DNA of 64,000 bases from Brevundimonas diminuta 3F5N (GTDB taxonomy: Bacteria; Pseudomonadota; Alphaproteobacteria; Caulobacterales; Caulobacteraceae), in assembly GCF_900163625.1 (NCBI RefSeq), contig NZ_FUIE01000016.1, positions 29,350 to 93,349 of the forward strand. Direction: 5' to 3'. Position 1 is the stretch's first letter, and every line of letters starts with the position of its first letter. Positions 45,596 through 53,756 of this stretch are shown in pieces. The translations under genes and the position numbers were made by a program. The notes below the pieces were generated by a model. It was not told the DNA's origin. It searched no databases and saw nothing but the letters and a program-made list of their open reading frames with translations.

Positions 45596-46777
45596 ATGAC
45601 CTACCCTGCGGAGCAGGAGCGCCTGCTCGTCGAAGCCGGCCAGGCCCTCGCTCGTCGCGACCCTCGCTCCGCCTTGCGGCTGCTGGATCAGGCGGATCAA
45701 TTCGGCAAGACGCACAACGCCACCTTGAACCGCGCCGTCGCCCTGCGCCTTCTGGGCGACTACCACGCCTCCCTTCGCGTCCTGGACGACGCGCTCGACA
45801 TGCGGCCCTACGACTTCATGGCGCTGCTGGCCAAGGGCGCCATGCTGGAGAAGATCAATCAGACCAAGGCGGCGGTCGAGGTCTATCGCAACGCCCTGAA
45901 AATCGCCCCGCCGCGCGCCTCCTGTCCGCCCGGCGTCGTCAGCCAGATGGACTACGCCAGCAGCCTGATCGACCGGCACGCTCAGGCCCTGGCCGATTTC
46001 ATGAAGGACCGCATTGCACCGCTGAAGGCCGAACTGGGTGAAGCCAGCCGAGACCGCTTTGAGGAAGGCCTGGAGATCTACGCCGGCCTGAAACAACCGC
46101 CCAAGCAGCAACCGCTCCTGCTTAACTACCCGCGCCTTCCCATCATTCCCTTCTATGACCGCACCTTGTTCCCATGGCTGGCGCGGCTGGAAGAGGCGAC
46201 CCCTGTCATTCAGGCTGAACTGGCGACCCTGCTTGAGACCGCTTTCGACGAGTTCTCGCCCTACATCGCCTATCCCAAGGGCGCGCCGGTCAATCAGTGG
46301 GAGGAGTTGAACCACTCGCGCAAATGGAGCTCCCTCTTCCTATGGAAGGATGGCCGCCGCCAGGACGAAGTCTGCGCCCGCGCGCCCCAGACCGCCGCCT
46401 TGCTGGAAAGCCTGCCCATGGCCGATCAGGAAGGCTTCGCCCCTACCGCCATGTTCTCGGCGCTTCAGCCTAAGACGCATATTCCAGCGCATACAGGCTC
46501 ATCGAACGTGCGCCTGCTGACTCACCTGCCGCTGATCCTGCCGGGAACGGCGCGCTTCCGCGTGGGCAATACGGTGCGCGAATGGGAGATGGGCCGCGCC
46601 TGGGTCTTTGACGACACCATTGAGCACGAGGCGTGGAACGATGCCGACGCCATGCGCGTCATCCTGATCTTCGATGTCTGGAACCCCTACCTCGACGACG
46701 GCGAGAAACGGCTGATCACCGAGATGATGAAGGCGCAACGCGAGTTCACTATCGATCATGCGCCCTCTCGCAACTGA
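45596..46777 (+). CDS. TPR plus aspartyl/asparaginyl beta-hydroxylase-like protein
   Basis: 393 residues. An N-terminal TPR-like part (about 1-110) precedes an AspH-type double-stranded beta-helix domain with LQPKTHIPAHTGSSNVRLLTHLPLI, FRVGN, and FDDTIEHEAWNDADAMRVILIFDVWNP. His residues in this core would bind Fe2+ with 2-oxoglutarate. Eukaryotic AspH hydroxylates EGF domains; bacterial targets are not known. It runs head-on into the HxlR gene, overlapping by 22 bp. Confidence 0.87.
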   Translation: MTYPAEQERLLVEAGQALARRDPRSALRLLDQADQFGKTHNATLNRAVALRLLGDYHASLRVLDDALDMRPYDFMALLAKGAMLEKINQTKAAVEVYRNALKIAPPRASCPPGVVSQMDYASSLIDRHAQALADFMKDRIAPLKAELGEASRDRFEEGLEIYAGLKQPPKQQPLLLNYPRLPIIPFYDRTLFPWLARLEEATPVIQAELATLLETAFDEFSPYIAYPKGAPVNQWEELNHSRKWSSLFLWKDGRRQDEVCARAPQTAALLESLPMADQEGFAPTAMFSALQPKTHIPAHTGSSNVRLLTHLPLILPGTARFRVGNTVREWEMGRAWVFDDTIEHEAWNDADAMRVILIFDVWNPYLDDGEKRLITEMMKAQREFTIDHAPSRN

Positions 46778-47181
46778 TCATAAGCTGATTGCGCCGCCGC
46801 CACCTCGCCCATGCGCGTCTCGGCCCAGTCGATCATCGGCCGCAACGATCGAACCAGTCCCAGCCCGAGGGGCGTGATCGCATAGGTGACGGACACCGGC
46901 ACAGCGGCCTCGACCGTGCGTGTAACCAGGCCGTCGCGCTCGATCTGGCGCAGGGTCTGGCTCAGCATCTTCTGGGACACGCCCTCGATCCGGCGCTTGA
47001 GCGCATTGAAACGCATCGGCCCATCCGCGAGGGTGGTCAGCAGAAGCACCGTCCACTTGTCGGCGATCCGATCCAGCAACAGACGGGTCGGGCAGTCGGC
47101 GGCGTAGACGTTTCCACGCTCGCCGTCGCTGGAAGCGGTCACCGCCGGGGAACCTGGTGAGAGAAAAGTGCCTTCTTGCAT
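46756..47181 (-). CDS. HxlR family transcriptional regulator
   Basis: 141 residues from the ATG at 47181 (AGGGAG upstream). It is a winged-helix HxlR with CPTRLLLDRIADKWTVLLLTTLADGPMRFNALKRRIEGVSQKMLSQTLRQIERDGLV. Cys30 occupies the position used by redox-sensing relatives such as YodB/HypR. It is divergent from an NAD(P)-binding oxidoreductase, and a palindromic site lies between them, so it probably represses that gene. Confidence 0.92.
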   Translation of the reverse strand: MQEGTFLSPGSPAVTASSDGERGNVYAADCPTRLLLDRIADKWTVLLLTTLADGPMRFNALKRRIEGVSQKMLSQTLRQIERDGLVTRTVEAAVPVSVTYAITPLGLGLVRSLRPMIDWAETRMGEVAAAQSAYDQLREGA

Positions 47182-47204
47182 AGTCACTCCCTTTAGCACA
47201 CCTG

Positions 47205-47219
47205 GTTTCCATTGGTAAC
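47205..47219. promoter_or_regulatory. Likely HxlR operator
   Basis: GTTTCCATTGGTAAC is a 15-bp near-palindrome with one mismatched pair. It lies in the 54 bp between divergent starts at 47181 and 47236. Position and symmetry suit a dimeric winged-helix regulator. Confidence 0.6.
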
Positions 47220-47235
47220 TACAAGGAACATTCCC

Positions 47236-47847
47236 ATGAACATCACCGTCCTGGGCGCCAGCGGCCGTGTCGGATCAGAGATCGTCAAGGAACTGGCTCG
47301 GCGCGGGCATCAGGTGACGGGCGTGGCCCGCCAGCCGGATCGCGTGCCCGCCGCTTCCGGCGTTACCCCTGTCGCAGGCGACGTGAACCAGCCCGCCTCT
47401 CTCGCCCCAGCCCTGGCCGGCGCCGACGCCGTGGTCAGCGCCATCATGTTCGTGGACAGCGATCCGAGCCTGCTGATCCAGGCGATCAAGGAAGCAGGCG
47501 TTCCGCGTTACCTGGTCGTCGGCGGGGCCGGCAGCCTGGAGATCGCGCCGGGTCAACGCCTTGTCGACACGCCCGCCTTCCCCGAAGCCTATAAGGCCGA
47601 AGCCCTGGCCGGCGGACGGTTTCTGGACGCCCTTCGCACCGAGCCTGAGTTGAACTGGACCTTCCTGTCGCCCTCAGCCCTGTTCGACGGGTCGGAGCGC
47701 ACCGGCGTCTTCCGCCTGGGCGGCGACGCCCTGCTGACGGACGACCAGGGGAACAGCCGCATCTCCTTCCCCGACTACGCCATCGCCATGGCTGACGAGA
47801 TCGAGACGCCGAAGCACCCCCGCGCCCGCTTCACCGTCGGCTACTGA
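47236..47847 (+). CDS. NAD(P)-binding oxidoreductase (NmrA/SDR-type)
   Basis: 203 residues from the ATG at 47236 (AAGGAA upstream). It has the Rossmann start MNITVLGASGRVGSEIV, then VVSAIMF and YLVVGGAGSLEIAP. This is the short atypical SDR/NmrA class found next to HxlR-type regulators and thought to reduce quinone or aldehyde compounds. It is followed 13 bp later by the SnoaL-like gene. Confidence 0.88.
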   Translation: MNITVLGASGRVGSEIVKELARRGHQVTGVARQPDRVPAASGVTPVAGDVNQPASLAPALAGADAVVSAIMFVDSDPSLLIQAIKEAGVPRYLVVGGAGSLEIAPGQRLVDTPAFPEAYKAEALAGGRFLDALRTEPELNWTFLSPSALFDGSERTGVFRLGGDALLTDDQGNSRISFPDYAIAMADEIETPKHPRARFTVGY

Positions 47848-47860
47848 GAAAGGCGCACAG

Positions 47861-48373
47861 ATGAAACCGTTCACGATGGCCGCCCTGGCCGCCCTGGCCT
47901 TCAGCGCCGCAGCCGCTCCAGTCAGCGCCGGTGAAGCGGCTCCCGCTCCAACGCAGACATCCGCTGCGCGCACCCCGACCGAGGCCGAGAACGCCCGGAT
48001 CGTCGTCGCCTTCTATGATCTGGCCTTCAATCAGCATCGTCCGACCGAGGCGGCGCGCCTTTACATCGGCGACCGCTACATCCAGCACAATTCGGCCGTT
48101 CCGAACGGCGGCGCCGCCTTCTACGGCTATTTCGAAGGCTTCTTCCGCGACAATCCCCAGTCGCGCGCCACGATCCATCGTGTCATCGTGGATGGCGACC
48201 TGGTCGCCCTGCATGTTCATTCGCAGGAGACGCCCGACGACCCCGGCCGCGCCATCGTCGACATCTTCCGCGTCGAGAACGGCAAGATCGTCGAGCATTT
48301 CGACGTGATCCAGACAGTTCCCGCCACGACCGCCAACGGCAACACCATGTTCAGCGGCGACAAGGCCGACTGA
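47861..48373 (+). CDS. Secreted SnoaL/NTF2-like protein
   Basis: 170 residues with a signal peptide (cleavage near VSAG, about residue 22). A single NTF2-like fold with ENARIVVAFYDLAFNQHRPTEAARLYIGDRYIQHN and DIFRVENGKIVEHFDVIQ is seen, the pattern of SnoaL-type predicted esterase/isomerase proteins. Function is unknown. It is co-directional with the oxidoreductase and ends at a bidirectional terminator. Confidence 0.85.
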   Translation: MKPFTMAALAALAFSAAAAPVSAGEAAPAPTQTSAARTPTEAENARIVVAFYDLAFNQHRPTEAARLYIGDRYIQHNSAVPNGGAAFYGYFEGFFRDNPQSRATIHRVIVDGDLVALHVHSQETPDDPGRAIVDIFRVENGKIVEHFDVIQTVPATTANGNTMFSGDKAD

Positions 48374-48434
48374 CTGAGCCAACGAACCACGCTTCAAATA
48401 GCGCGAAGCGCGGTAGGCGTGACCAACAAAGAAA

Positions 48435-48466
48435 ACGGCCCCGGAAGATCGCTCTTCCGGGGCCGT
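48435..48466. terminator. Bidirectional terminator between the SnoaL gene and rplA
   Basis: ACGGCCCCGGAAG (48435-48447) and its exact complement (48454-48466) form a 13-bp stem with a six-base loop. On the minus strand it is followed by TTTCTTTG, so it ends rplK-rplA; it can also serve the plus-strand gene. Confidence 0.88.
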
Positions 48467-48491
48467 CGTCATTCTTAGCCGTGAAGCCGGA

Positions 48492-49181
48492 TCAGGCGCC
48501 CAGCGAAGCCGGGTCGATCTTGAAGCCCGGGCCCATCGTCGAGGACAGGGCGATGCGCTTCACATAGGTGCCCTTGGCGCCCGACGGCTTGGCGCGGACG
48601 AGGGCGTCCACGATGGCCTTGACGTTGGCTTCCAGGGCGTCCTGGGTGAAGGAGGCCTTGCCGATGCCGGCGTGGACGATGCCCGCCTTCTCGACGCGGA
48701 ACTCAACGGCGCCGCCCTTGGCGTCCTTGACGGCCTGAGCGACGTTCGGGGTCACGGTGCCGACCTTCGGGTTCGGCATCAGGCCGCGCGGGCCCAGCAC
48801 CTTACCCAGACGACCGACCAGGGCCATCATGTCCGGCGACGCGATCACGCGGTCGAAGTCCATGAAGCCGCCAGCGATCTTCTCGTACAGGTCTTCAGCG
48901 CCGACGTGCTCGGCGCCGGCCGCCTTGGCTTCATCAGCCTTGGCGTCCTTGGCGAAGACGGCGACGCGAACGTCACGGCCGGTGCCCGAGGGCAGGTTCA
49001 CCACGCCGCGGACCTGTTGGTCGGCGTGACGCGGGTCGACGCCCAGGTTGATGGCGATTTCGATCGACTCGTCGAACTTGGCCTTGGCGTTGTCTTTCAC
49101 CAGCTTGATGGCGTCCGAGAAGACCAGCAGGTCTTCGGTGACGCCCGTGCGGGCCTTATGGGCTTTGGTCAGCTTAGCCAT
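48492..49181 (-). CDS. rplA: 50S ribosomal protein L1
   Basis: 229 residues. Typical segments are [34 protein letters not shown] and [37 protein letters not shown]1 lies at the E site stalk and often represses its own mRNA. It follows rplK by three bases, and a terminator follows it directly, so rplJL is not read through. Confidence 0.97.
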   Translation of the reverse strand: MAKLTKAHKARTGVTEDLLVFSDAIKLVKDNAKAKFDESIEIAINLGVDPRHADQQVRGVVNLPSGTGRDVRVAVFAKDAKADEAKAAGAEHVGAEDLYEKIAGGFMDFDRVIASPDMMALVGRLGKVLGPRGLMPNPKVGTVTPNVAQAVKDAKGGAVEFRVEKAGIVHAGIGKASFTQDALEANVKAIVDALVRAKPSGAKGTYVKRIALSSTMGPGFKIDPASLGA

Positions 49182-49184
49182 GTC

Positions 49185-49616
49185 TTAGCCCTCCACCACT
49201 TGAATGCCGATGGCGCGGGCCGAGCCCTCGATGATGCGCGACGCGGCGTCCAGGTCGTTCGCGTTCAGGTCTTTCATCTTCTTCTCGGCGATTTCGCGCA
49301 GTTGCGTCTGCGTGATCTTGCCGGCGAACTCGCGGCCGACGAGCTTGGCGCCCGACTTGATGCCAGCGGCTTGCTTCAGATACCAGGTCGCCGGCGGCGT
49401 CTTGGTGATGAAGGTGAACGACTTGTCCTGATAGACGGTGATGACGGTCGGAAGCGGGGTGCCCTTGGCTTCCTTCTCGGTCCGCGCGTTGAACTCCTTG
49501 CAGAAGCCCATGATGTTCACGCCGCGTTGACCCAGAGCCGGGCCGATCGGGGGCGAAGGCGTGGCCGAACCGGCCGGCACTTGCAGCTTGATATAGCCGA
49601 GAATCTTCTTGGCCAT
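49185..49616 (-). CDS. rplK: 50S ribosomal protein L11
   Basis: 143 residues, with the L11 motifs [34 protein letters not shown] and [32 protein letters not shown]. It stabilises the GTPase centre of 23S rRNA with L10. It heads rplK-rplA, 197 bp after nusG. Confidence 0.97.
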   Translation of the reverse strand: MAKKILGYIKLQVPAGSATPSPPIGPALGQRGVNIMGFCKEFNARTEKEAKGTPLPTVITVYQDKSFTFITKTPPATWYLKQAAGIKSGAKLVGREFAGKITQTQLREIAEKKMKDLNANDLDAASRIIEGSARAIGIQVVEG

Positions 49617-49764
49617 TGGTCTCTCCTATGAATGACCCGGCGACGATGCGCCCGGCCGGTGAGCCGTGGTGCGGCATGGCTGCCTTCCACGGATTTGACG
49701 CCGAGCGACTCGAAGGCCGTCCAGCGAAGGCGCGCGTTTAGCAGGCAGACCCTGAAAACGCAAA

Positions 49765-49788
49765 CGGGACCGCCCGAAGACGGTCCCG
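49765..49788 (-). terminator. Terminator between nusG and rplK
   Basis: CGGGACCG (49765-49772) pairs with CGGTCCCG (49781-49788) with an eight-base loop; on the minus strand GTTTGCGTTTTC follows. It separates secE-nusG from rplK-rplA, in a gap with no gene (49617-49813). Confidence 0.75.
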
Positions 49789-49813
49789 ATCTCTGCGTGG
49801 CGTCAGCAGCCGA

Positions 49814-50389
49814 TCAGGCGCTGACCTTCTCCACCTGATTGTATTCCAGCTCGACCGGGGTCGGGCGGCCGAAGATGGAGACAGCCACGCGCAGGCGGGC
49901 GTTCTCTTCGTCGACGCTTTCGACCTGGCCGTCGAAGCTGGCGAACGGGCCGTCGATGACCTTGACGTTCTCGCCGATGTCGAAGCGGATGGTGGGCTTC
50001 GGACGCTCGACGCCCTCTTCCACCTGACCGATGATGTTCTGGACTTCACGTTCCGAGACCGGCAGGGGCTTGGTGCCGCCCGCGGCGCCCAGGAAGCCCG
50101 TGACCTTCGGCGTGTTCTTGACCAGGTGATAGGCCTCGTCGGTCATCTCCATCTTCACCAGCACATAGCCGGGGAAGAATTTGCGTTCGGCGTTGACCTT
50201 CTTGCCGCGGCGGATCTCGATGACGTCCTCGGTCGGAACCAGGATTTCAGAGAAGGCGTCTTCCAGACCCTGTTGCTTGGCCTGGTCGCGCAGTTGCTCG
50301 GCGACCTTCTTCTCGAAGTTCGAATAGGCGTGGACGATGTACCACTTGTGGCGGGGATTGGCCGCCGGCTTGGGCGCTGCATCAGTCAT
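49814..50389 (-). CDS. nusG: Transcription termination/antitermination protein NusG
   Basis: 191 residues from the ATG at 50389 (AAAGGAG upstream). The NGN domain has KWYIVHAYSNFEKKVAEQLRDQA and EDVIEIRRGKKVNAERKFFPGYVLVKMEMTDEAYHLVKNTPKVTGFLG, and the KOW domain has GENVKVIDGPFASFDGQVESVDEENARLRV. It links RNA polymerase to Rho and the ribosome. It follows secE by 13 bp. Confidence 0.97.
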   Translation of the reverse strand: MTDAAPKPAANPRHKWYIVHAYSNFEKKVAEQLRDQAKQQGLEDAFSEILVPTEDVIEIRRGKKVNAERKFFPGYVLVKMEMTDEAYHLVKNTPKVTGFLGAAGGTKPLPVSEREVQNIIGQVEEGVERPKPTIRFDIGENVKVIDGPFASFDGQVESVDEENARLRVAVSIFGRPTPVELEYNQVEKVSA

Positions 50390-50402
50390 GTGCGCGTCTC
50401 CT

Positions 50403-50702
50403 TTATTGGCCAAGGCCGAGGATGAAGCGGGACGCGAAGCCGAGACCCGTGTCGACGATCCAGAAGAAGGCGGCCGCGATCAGCACCATGATGAAGACCA
50501 TCACCGAGGTGATCCAGGTCTCCTTGCGGCTGGGCCACACGATCTTGCGGGCCTCAGCGCGGACTTCGCTGATGAACTGCGGGATGGACGTCTTTTTCTT
50601 CGGCGCGGGCGCGTCGACGGCCACGGTCGCTGCGCCTTGCGCGGCTGCTGCGGTCTTGGTCCCCGTAGTGCGGCGGCCGCCCGGGGTCTTCGCCTTGGCC
50701 AT
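50403..50702 (-). CDS. secE: Preprotein translocase subunit SecE
   Basis: 99 residues from the ATG at 50702. An Ala/Lys-rich N-terminus precedes ISEVRAEARKIVWPSRKETW and a single membrane helix, the minimal SecE form. It braces SecY in the translocon. It lies 70 bp after tRNA-Trp and just before nusG, an ancient and widespread arrangement. Confidence 0.95.
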   Translation of the reverse strand: MAKAKTPGGRRTTGTKTAAAAQGAATVAVDAPAPKKKTSIPQFISEVRAEARKIVWPSRKETWITSVMVFIMVLIAAAFFWIVDTGLGFASRFILGLGQ

Positions 50703-50772
50703 TTGACGTCTCTTCAACCTCTGGATCCTGCTGCTCCACATGGGAAGTCCCAGGCGATCGCAACAGGGGGAA

Positions 50773-50848
50773 TGGCAGGAGTGGAGGGACTCGAACCCCC
50801 GGCCCTCGGTTTTGGAGACCGATGCTCTACCAGCTGAGCTACACTCCT
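50773..50848 (-). tRNA. tRNA-Trp (anticodon CCA)
   Basis: A 76-nt cloverleaf runs leftward from 50848: acceptor AGGAGTG/CACTCCT with encoded CCA, D-arm with GCTCAGCTGGTAGAGC, anticodon loop CTCCAAA giving CCA, and T-loop GGTTCGAGTCC. It precedes secE-nusG on the same strand. Confidence 0.97.
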
Positions 50849-50986
50849 AGTGTCCCGGACAAAGATCAGCGCGCCGTGGATATCAACCCAGCGGCGCGAC
50901 CCTCGCCAGAGGGGGGCGTATGCCCGAGCCCCACGGCCATTTCAAGGGCCATCTGCGCCGCAAACGCGCGAAGTCGTGGAATTTCC

Positions 50987-51517
50987 TCAGAACAGACGCG
51001 CCACGGCGCTGGGCTCATAGCTCAGCCCTTTCACCAGGGCGTCTGAATCGCCGATCGAGAAGGTCTGGGCCCGGCTGCGGCCGTCAACCACCGCCACCGC
51101 CTCGATCTCTTCGGGAATCACCTTGACCACCGCCACGGCGTCGCCGCCGGGCGCCCAGGGGCTGATGTCGGGCGAGCGAGCGATGATCAGGTCGTTCAAC
51201 CGCTTCACCTCGTCGCCGTCCGTGACCTCCTCGGCGCGGCCGTCGATAGAGACGCCGACCGCCTCTCCTTCCTCGCCCACGCCGCGCACGGCCACGCCGA
51301 CGCGCGGGTCGGCGGTCAGGTTCTTCAGCTTCTCGCTGTCGCGGGCGGTGACGAAGTAGAGGTTCAGCCCGTCGTTCAGATAGCCCAGCGTCGCCGCCTG
51401 CGGCCGACCGTCAGCCCGGTTCACGGCCAGAGTCATCAGCTTCTGGCTGTCCAGCAGCTTGAGGATGGCGGCCACTGCGCCGCCGTGGATCGGGGTGATG
51501 CGCGAGGTCGAGCTCAT
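50987..51517 (-). CDS. Pyridoxamine 5'-phosphate oxidase-family protein
   Basis: 176 residues with the split-barrel flavin-binding form: LLDSQKLMTLAVNRADGRPQAATLGYLNDGLNLYFVTARDSEKLKNLTADPRVGVAVR. Such proteins bind FMN, F420 or heme, and many are general stress proteins rather than true PdxH. The first 12 residues suggest a cytoplasmic protein. An FNR-type box lies 55 bp upstream and is shared with the divergent gene at 51620. Confidence 0.87.
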   Translation of the reverse strand: MSSTSRITPIHGGAVAAILKLLDSQKLMTLAVNRADGRPQAATLGYLNDGLNLYFVTARDSEKLKNLTADPRVGVAVRGVGEEGEAVGVSIDGRAEEVTDGDEVKRLNDLIIARSPDISPWAPGGDAVAVVKVIPEEIEAVAVVDGRSRAQTFSIGDSDALVKGLSYEPSAVARLF

Positions 51518-51572
51518 GGCGATTCTCCAGAAGATGACGAGGCAGATTGGCTGGGCAGCTTCGGCGCGGCCT

Positions 51573-51586
51573 TGACGCAGATCAAG
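51573..51586. promoter_or_regulatory. FNR/FixK-type box
   Basis: TTGACGCAGATCAA fits the FNR/FixK pattern TTGAN6TCAA. It lies between the divergent starts at 51517 (PPOX family) and 51620, about 34 bp before the plus-strand ATG. Confidence 0.65.
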
Positions 51587-51619
51587 GCGGCTGGACCCCG
51601 CTTCGGTTCCAATGCCGCC

Positions 51620-52030
51620 ATGACAGAGTCCCGCTTCGCGTCCGATGCACCTCGCCTGGAGGTGGCCCCCCTCAGCGAAGCCGAGGCCCCCGCCGCCTTC
51701 GCCCTGGCGCGGCTGTGGCGGCCCAATCTGGTGCCGGCCCAGTGGGACGCCTTCCTGACCGCATGGCGCGCCGCGCCGGAAAGCCGGGGAATCCTCAGCG
51801 CGCGCAATCAGCGCGGCGGGGTGCTGGGCTTCGTCAGCTGGTGGCGCCAGCCCGACCTGGAATACGGCGAGACCCTGTGGGCCGGCCCCTTCGTCGTGCG
51901 CGAAATGGGCGTGCGTCCCCTGGTGCGGCAGAGCCTGGCCGTCGAGCTGACGGCCCTCGCCTGTCAGCTAGGCGCGCGACTGCGCTACGCTGAGGAAGCC
52001 GCCGCGCCGGACTGCGCGCCGCCGAACTGA
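51620..52030 (+). CDS. Hypothetical protein, faintly GNAT-like
   Basis: 136 residues from the ATG at 51620; an earlier in-frame start would run through the FNR box. The body has LEVAPLSEAEAPAAFALARLWRPN, ILSARNQRGGVLGFVSWWRQ and FVVREMGVRPLVRQSLAVELTALACQLG, a strand-helix order like a reduced N-acyltransferase, but no clear acetyl-CoA motif. It precedes the FNR gene by 76 bp. Confidence 0.6.
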   Translation: MTESRFASDAPRLEVAPLSEAEAPAAFALARLWRPNLVPAQWDAFLTAWRAAPESRGILSARNQRGGVLGFVSWWRQPDLEYGETLWAGPFVVREMGVRPLVRQSLAVELTALACQLGARLRYAEEAAAPDCAPPN

Positions 52031-52106
52031 CGGCTAGGACAGGCTGACCTATTCGGGATCAGCCCCTCATCGCCTAGACTGCCGCGTCATCCGGGAGACG
52101 ACGTTC

Positions 52107-52847
52107 GTGAACACCGCTGCGGCCCAGGCCGAAATCGAAGAGGTGCGTCTGGAAGACGTCCATCCATGCTCCACCTGCGGCGCCCGTCCGCTGGGCGTAT
52201 GCGCGGACCTCAAGGGCCATGAGTTGCAGAGCATGGCCTGCTCCAGCGAAAGCGTCGTCGCCCAGCCAGGCCAGGCCCTGTTCCATGAAGGCGATCCGAA
52301 CCCCTATGTCTTCAACGTCGTGGACGGGGCGGTGAAGCTGTATCGCCTGCTGCCCGACGGACGACGCCAGATCACCGGCTTCCTGTTCCAGGGCGACTTC
52401 CTGGGCCTGGGCGGGCGCGGGCCGTCCAGCTTCACGGCCGAGGCCCTGACGCCGCTGAACGCCTGCCGGTTCCGGCGCGGCGACTTCGATCAACTGCTGA
52501 ACGCCCTGCCCGCGCTGGAGCACCGCCTGGTGGCCCTGGCTGGGGACGAGCTGATGGCGGCGCAGGAACAGATCGTCCTTCTGGGCCGCAAGACGGCGCG
52601 CGAGCGGCTGGCCAGCTTCCTGACCCGCCTGTCCGAGCGTCAGGTGCAGTTGGGCGGCGCCGTGGGCCACGTCCACCTGCCGATGACGCGGCTGGACATC
52701 GCCGACTATCTGGGCCTGACGATCGAGACGGTCAGCCGGGTCTTCACCCAGTTCAAGACGTCCGGCCTGATCCAGCTTCTGCCGGGCAATGACGTCGCCC
52801 TGCCCGATCCGGCCGCGCTGAAGGCCCTGGGCGAAGGCGCCGCCTGA
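52107..52847 (+). CDS. fnrL: FNR-type oxygen-sensing regulator (Crp/Fnr family)
   Basis: 246 residues from a GTG with GGGAG upstream. Cys21, Cys24 and Cys32 (CX2CX7C) plus Cys120 match the FnrN/FnrL-type [4Fe-4S] ligands. A cNMP-like beta-roll is followed by a helix-turn-helix, DIADYLGLTIETVSRVFTQFKTSGLI, whose ETxSR contacts the TTGAT half-site. It should be active when oxygen is low and is the natural regulator of the four FNR-type boxes nearby. Confidence 0.9.
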   Translation: MNTAAAQAEIEEVRLEDVHPCSTCGARPLGVCADLKGHELQSMACSSESVVAQPGQALFHEGDPNPYVFNVVDGAVKLYRLLPDGRRQITGFLFQGDFLGLGGRGPSSFTAEALTPLNACRFRRGDFDQLLNALPALEHRLVALAGDELMAAQEQIVLLGRKTARERLASFLTRLSERQVQLGGAVGHVHLPMTRLDIADYLGLTIETVSRVFTQFKTSGLIQLLPGNDVALPDPAALKALGEGAA

Positions 52848-52911
52848 TCCATTCCGGCTAAAGGGATAAGGGGGCGCGGCCTGACGTTCCGCGCCCCTCC
52901 CCGCATCGGCT

Positions 52912-53565
52912 TCAGAACTTGCGGCCGACGCCCACCGACACGACCCAGGGATCCAGGCTGACGCTGCTCTTCAGCGCGCCGCCGTTGATCTTGGCGTCCG
53001 TGTCGAACCACACCTTCTTGGCGTCCAGGTTCAGCGTCCACGGGCCGGAAATGTTCCAGTCGGCGCCGGCCTGCAGCGCCACGCCGAAGCCGTTGTCCAG
53101 ATCGACCTCAAAGCCGTTCTTATCCTTGCCGCTGAAGAAGGCCATGTAGCTGACGCCCGCCCCGACATAGGGGCTGACCGTCGCGTTCGGCGTCGGCCGG
53201 TATTGCAGCGTCACCACCGGCGGCAGAACCCAGGTCTCATGCACCGCTACGTCGGTCGCGCCGCCCTTGGCGCGAACCTCGTGCTGGGTGGCGCCCAGGA
53301 TGGCCTCGACGGCCCAGTGGTCGGCGACGAAATAGGTGAAGCCCAGCGTCGGCATCCAGTCGTCGCCCACGTCGACCTTCAGGCCGCTGTCGGCCCCGGC
53401 GGCGGTGACGATGGCGTCATCCGCCTGAGGCAGGACGCCCGTCATGCGCGCGGTGACGATCAACGAGCCCTTGCCCACCTGTTCAGGCGCGGCGTTCTGG
53501 GCCGAAGCGGCGCCCGCGACGGCCAGAAGGCTGACGGAGGCGATAAGGGCGGCGGCGGTTTTCAT
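52912..53565 (-). CDS. ompW: OmpW family outer-membrane protein
   Basis: 217 residues from the ATG at 53565, with a signal peptide ending in ASAQ. An eight-stranded barrel is visible, with VTARMTGVLPQADDA, PTLGFTYFVADHWAVEAILG, and the C-terminal DPWVVSVGVGRKF ending in Phe. OmpW forms a narrow hydrophobic channel, and in E. coli it is FNR-regulated. A FixK-type box lies 87 bp upstream here too. Confidence 0.9.
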   Translation of the reverse strand: MKTAAALIASVSLLAVAGAASAQNAAPEQVGKGSLIVTARMTGVLPQADDAIVTAAGADSGLKVDVGDDWMPTLGFTYFVADHWAVEAILGATQHEVRAKGGATDVAVHETWVLPPVVTLQYRPTPNATVSPYVGAGVSYMAFFSGKDKNGFEVDLDNGFGVALQAGADWNISGPWTLNLDAKKVWFDTDAKINGGALKSSVSLDPWVVSVGVGRKF

Positions 53566-53651
53566 CGGTTCAATCCCCGACATTCGCCGGGTCGGGAGAG
53601 GGCCCGGCTTCGATGTCTGAATGACCTTGCGCCCGCCCTCATCATCCCGCC

Positions 53652-53665
53652 TTGATCCAGCGCAA
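53652..53665 (-). promoter_or_regulatory. FixK/FNR-type box before ompW
   Basis: TTGATCCAGCGCAA fits the relaxed FixK form TTGAN6GCAA, with one half-site exact. It is 87-100 bp upstream of the ompW ATG. The right half is degenerate, so confidence is moderate. Confidence 0.5.
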
Positions 53666-53699
53666 GCTACGGATATTTCTTCTATTTCATCCAAGAAAA

Positions 53700-53727
53700 A
53701 TCCCCTCCGGCCTGCGCCGAAGGGGAT
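53700..53727 (-). terminator. Terminator of cydABX
   Basis: ATCCCCT (53700-53706) and AGGGGAT (53721-53727) form a stem with inner pairing of GGC/GCC; on the minus strand TTTTTCTTGG follows. It lies 30 bp after the cydX stop. Confidence 0.85.
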
Positions 53728-53756
53728 CATTCAGTCAGTCCGTCAGATGACGGGGA

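Noticed and set aside
52043..52064. Hairpin between the 51620 gene and fnrL as an FNR site
   Set aside because: GGCTGA/TCAGCC arms are present, but no TTGAT-N4-ATCAA; more likely a weak terminator.
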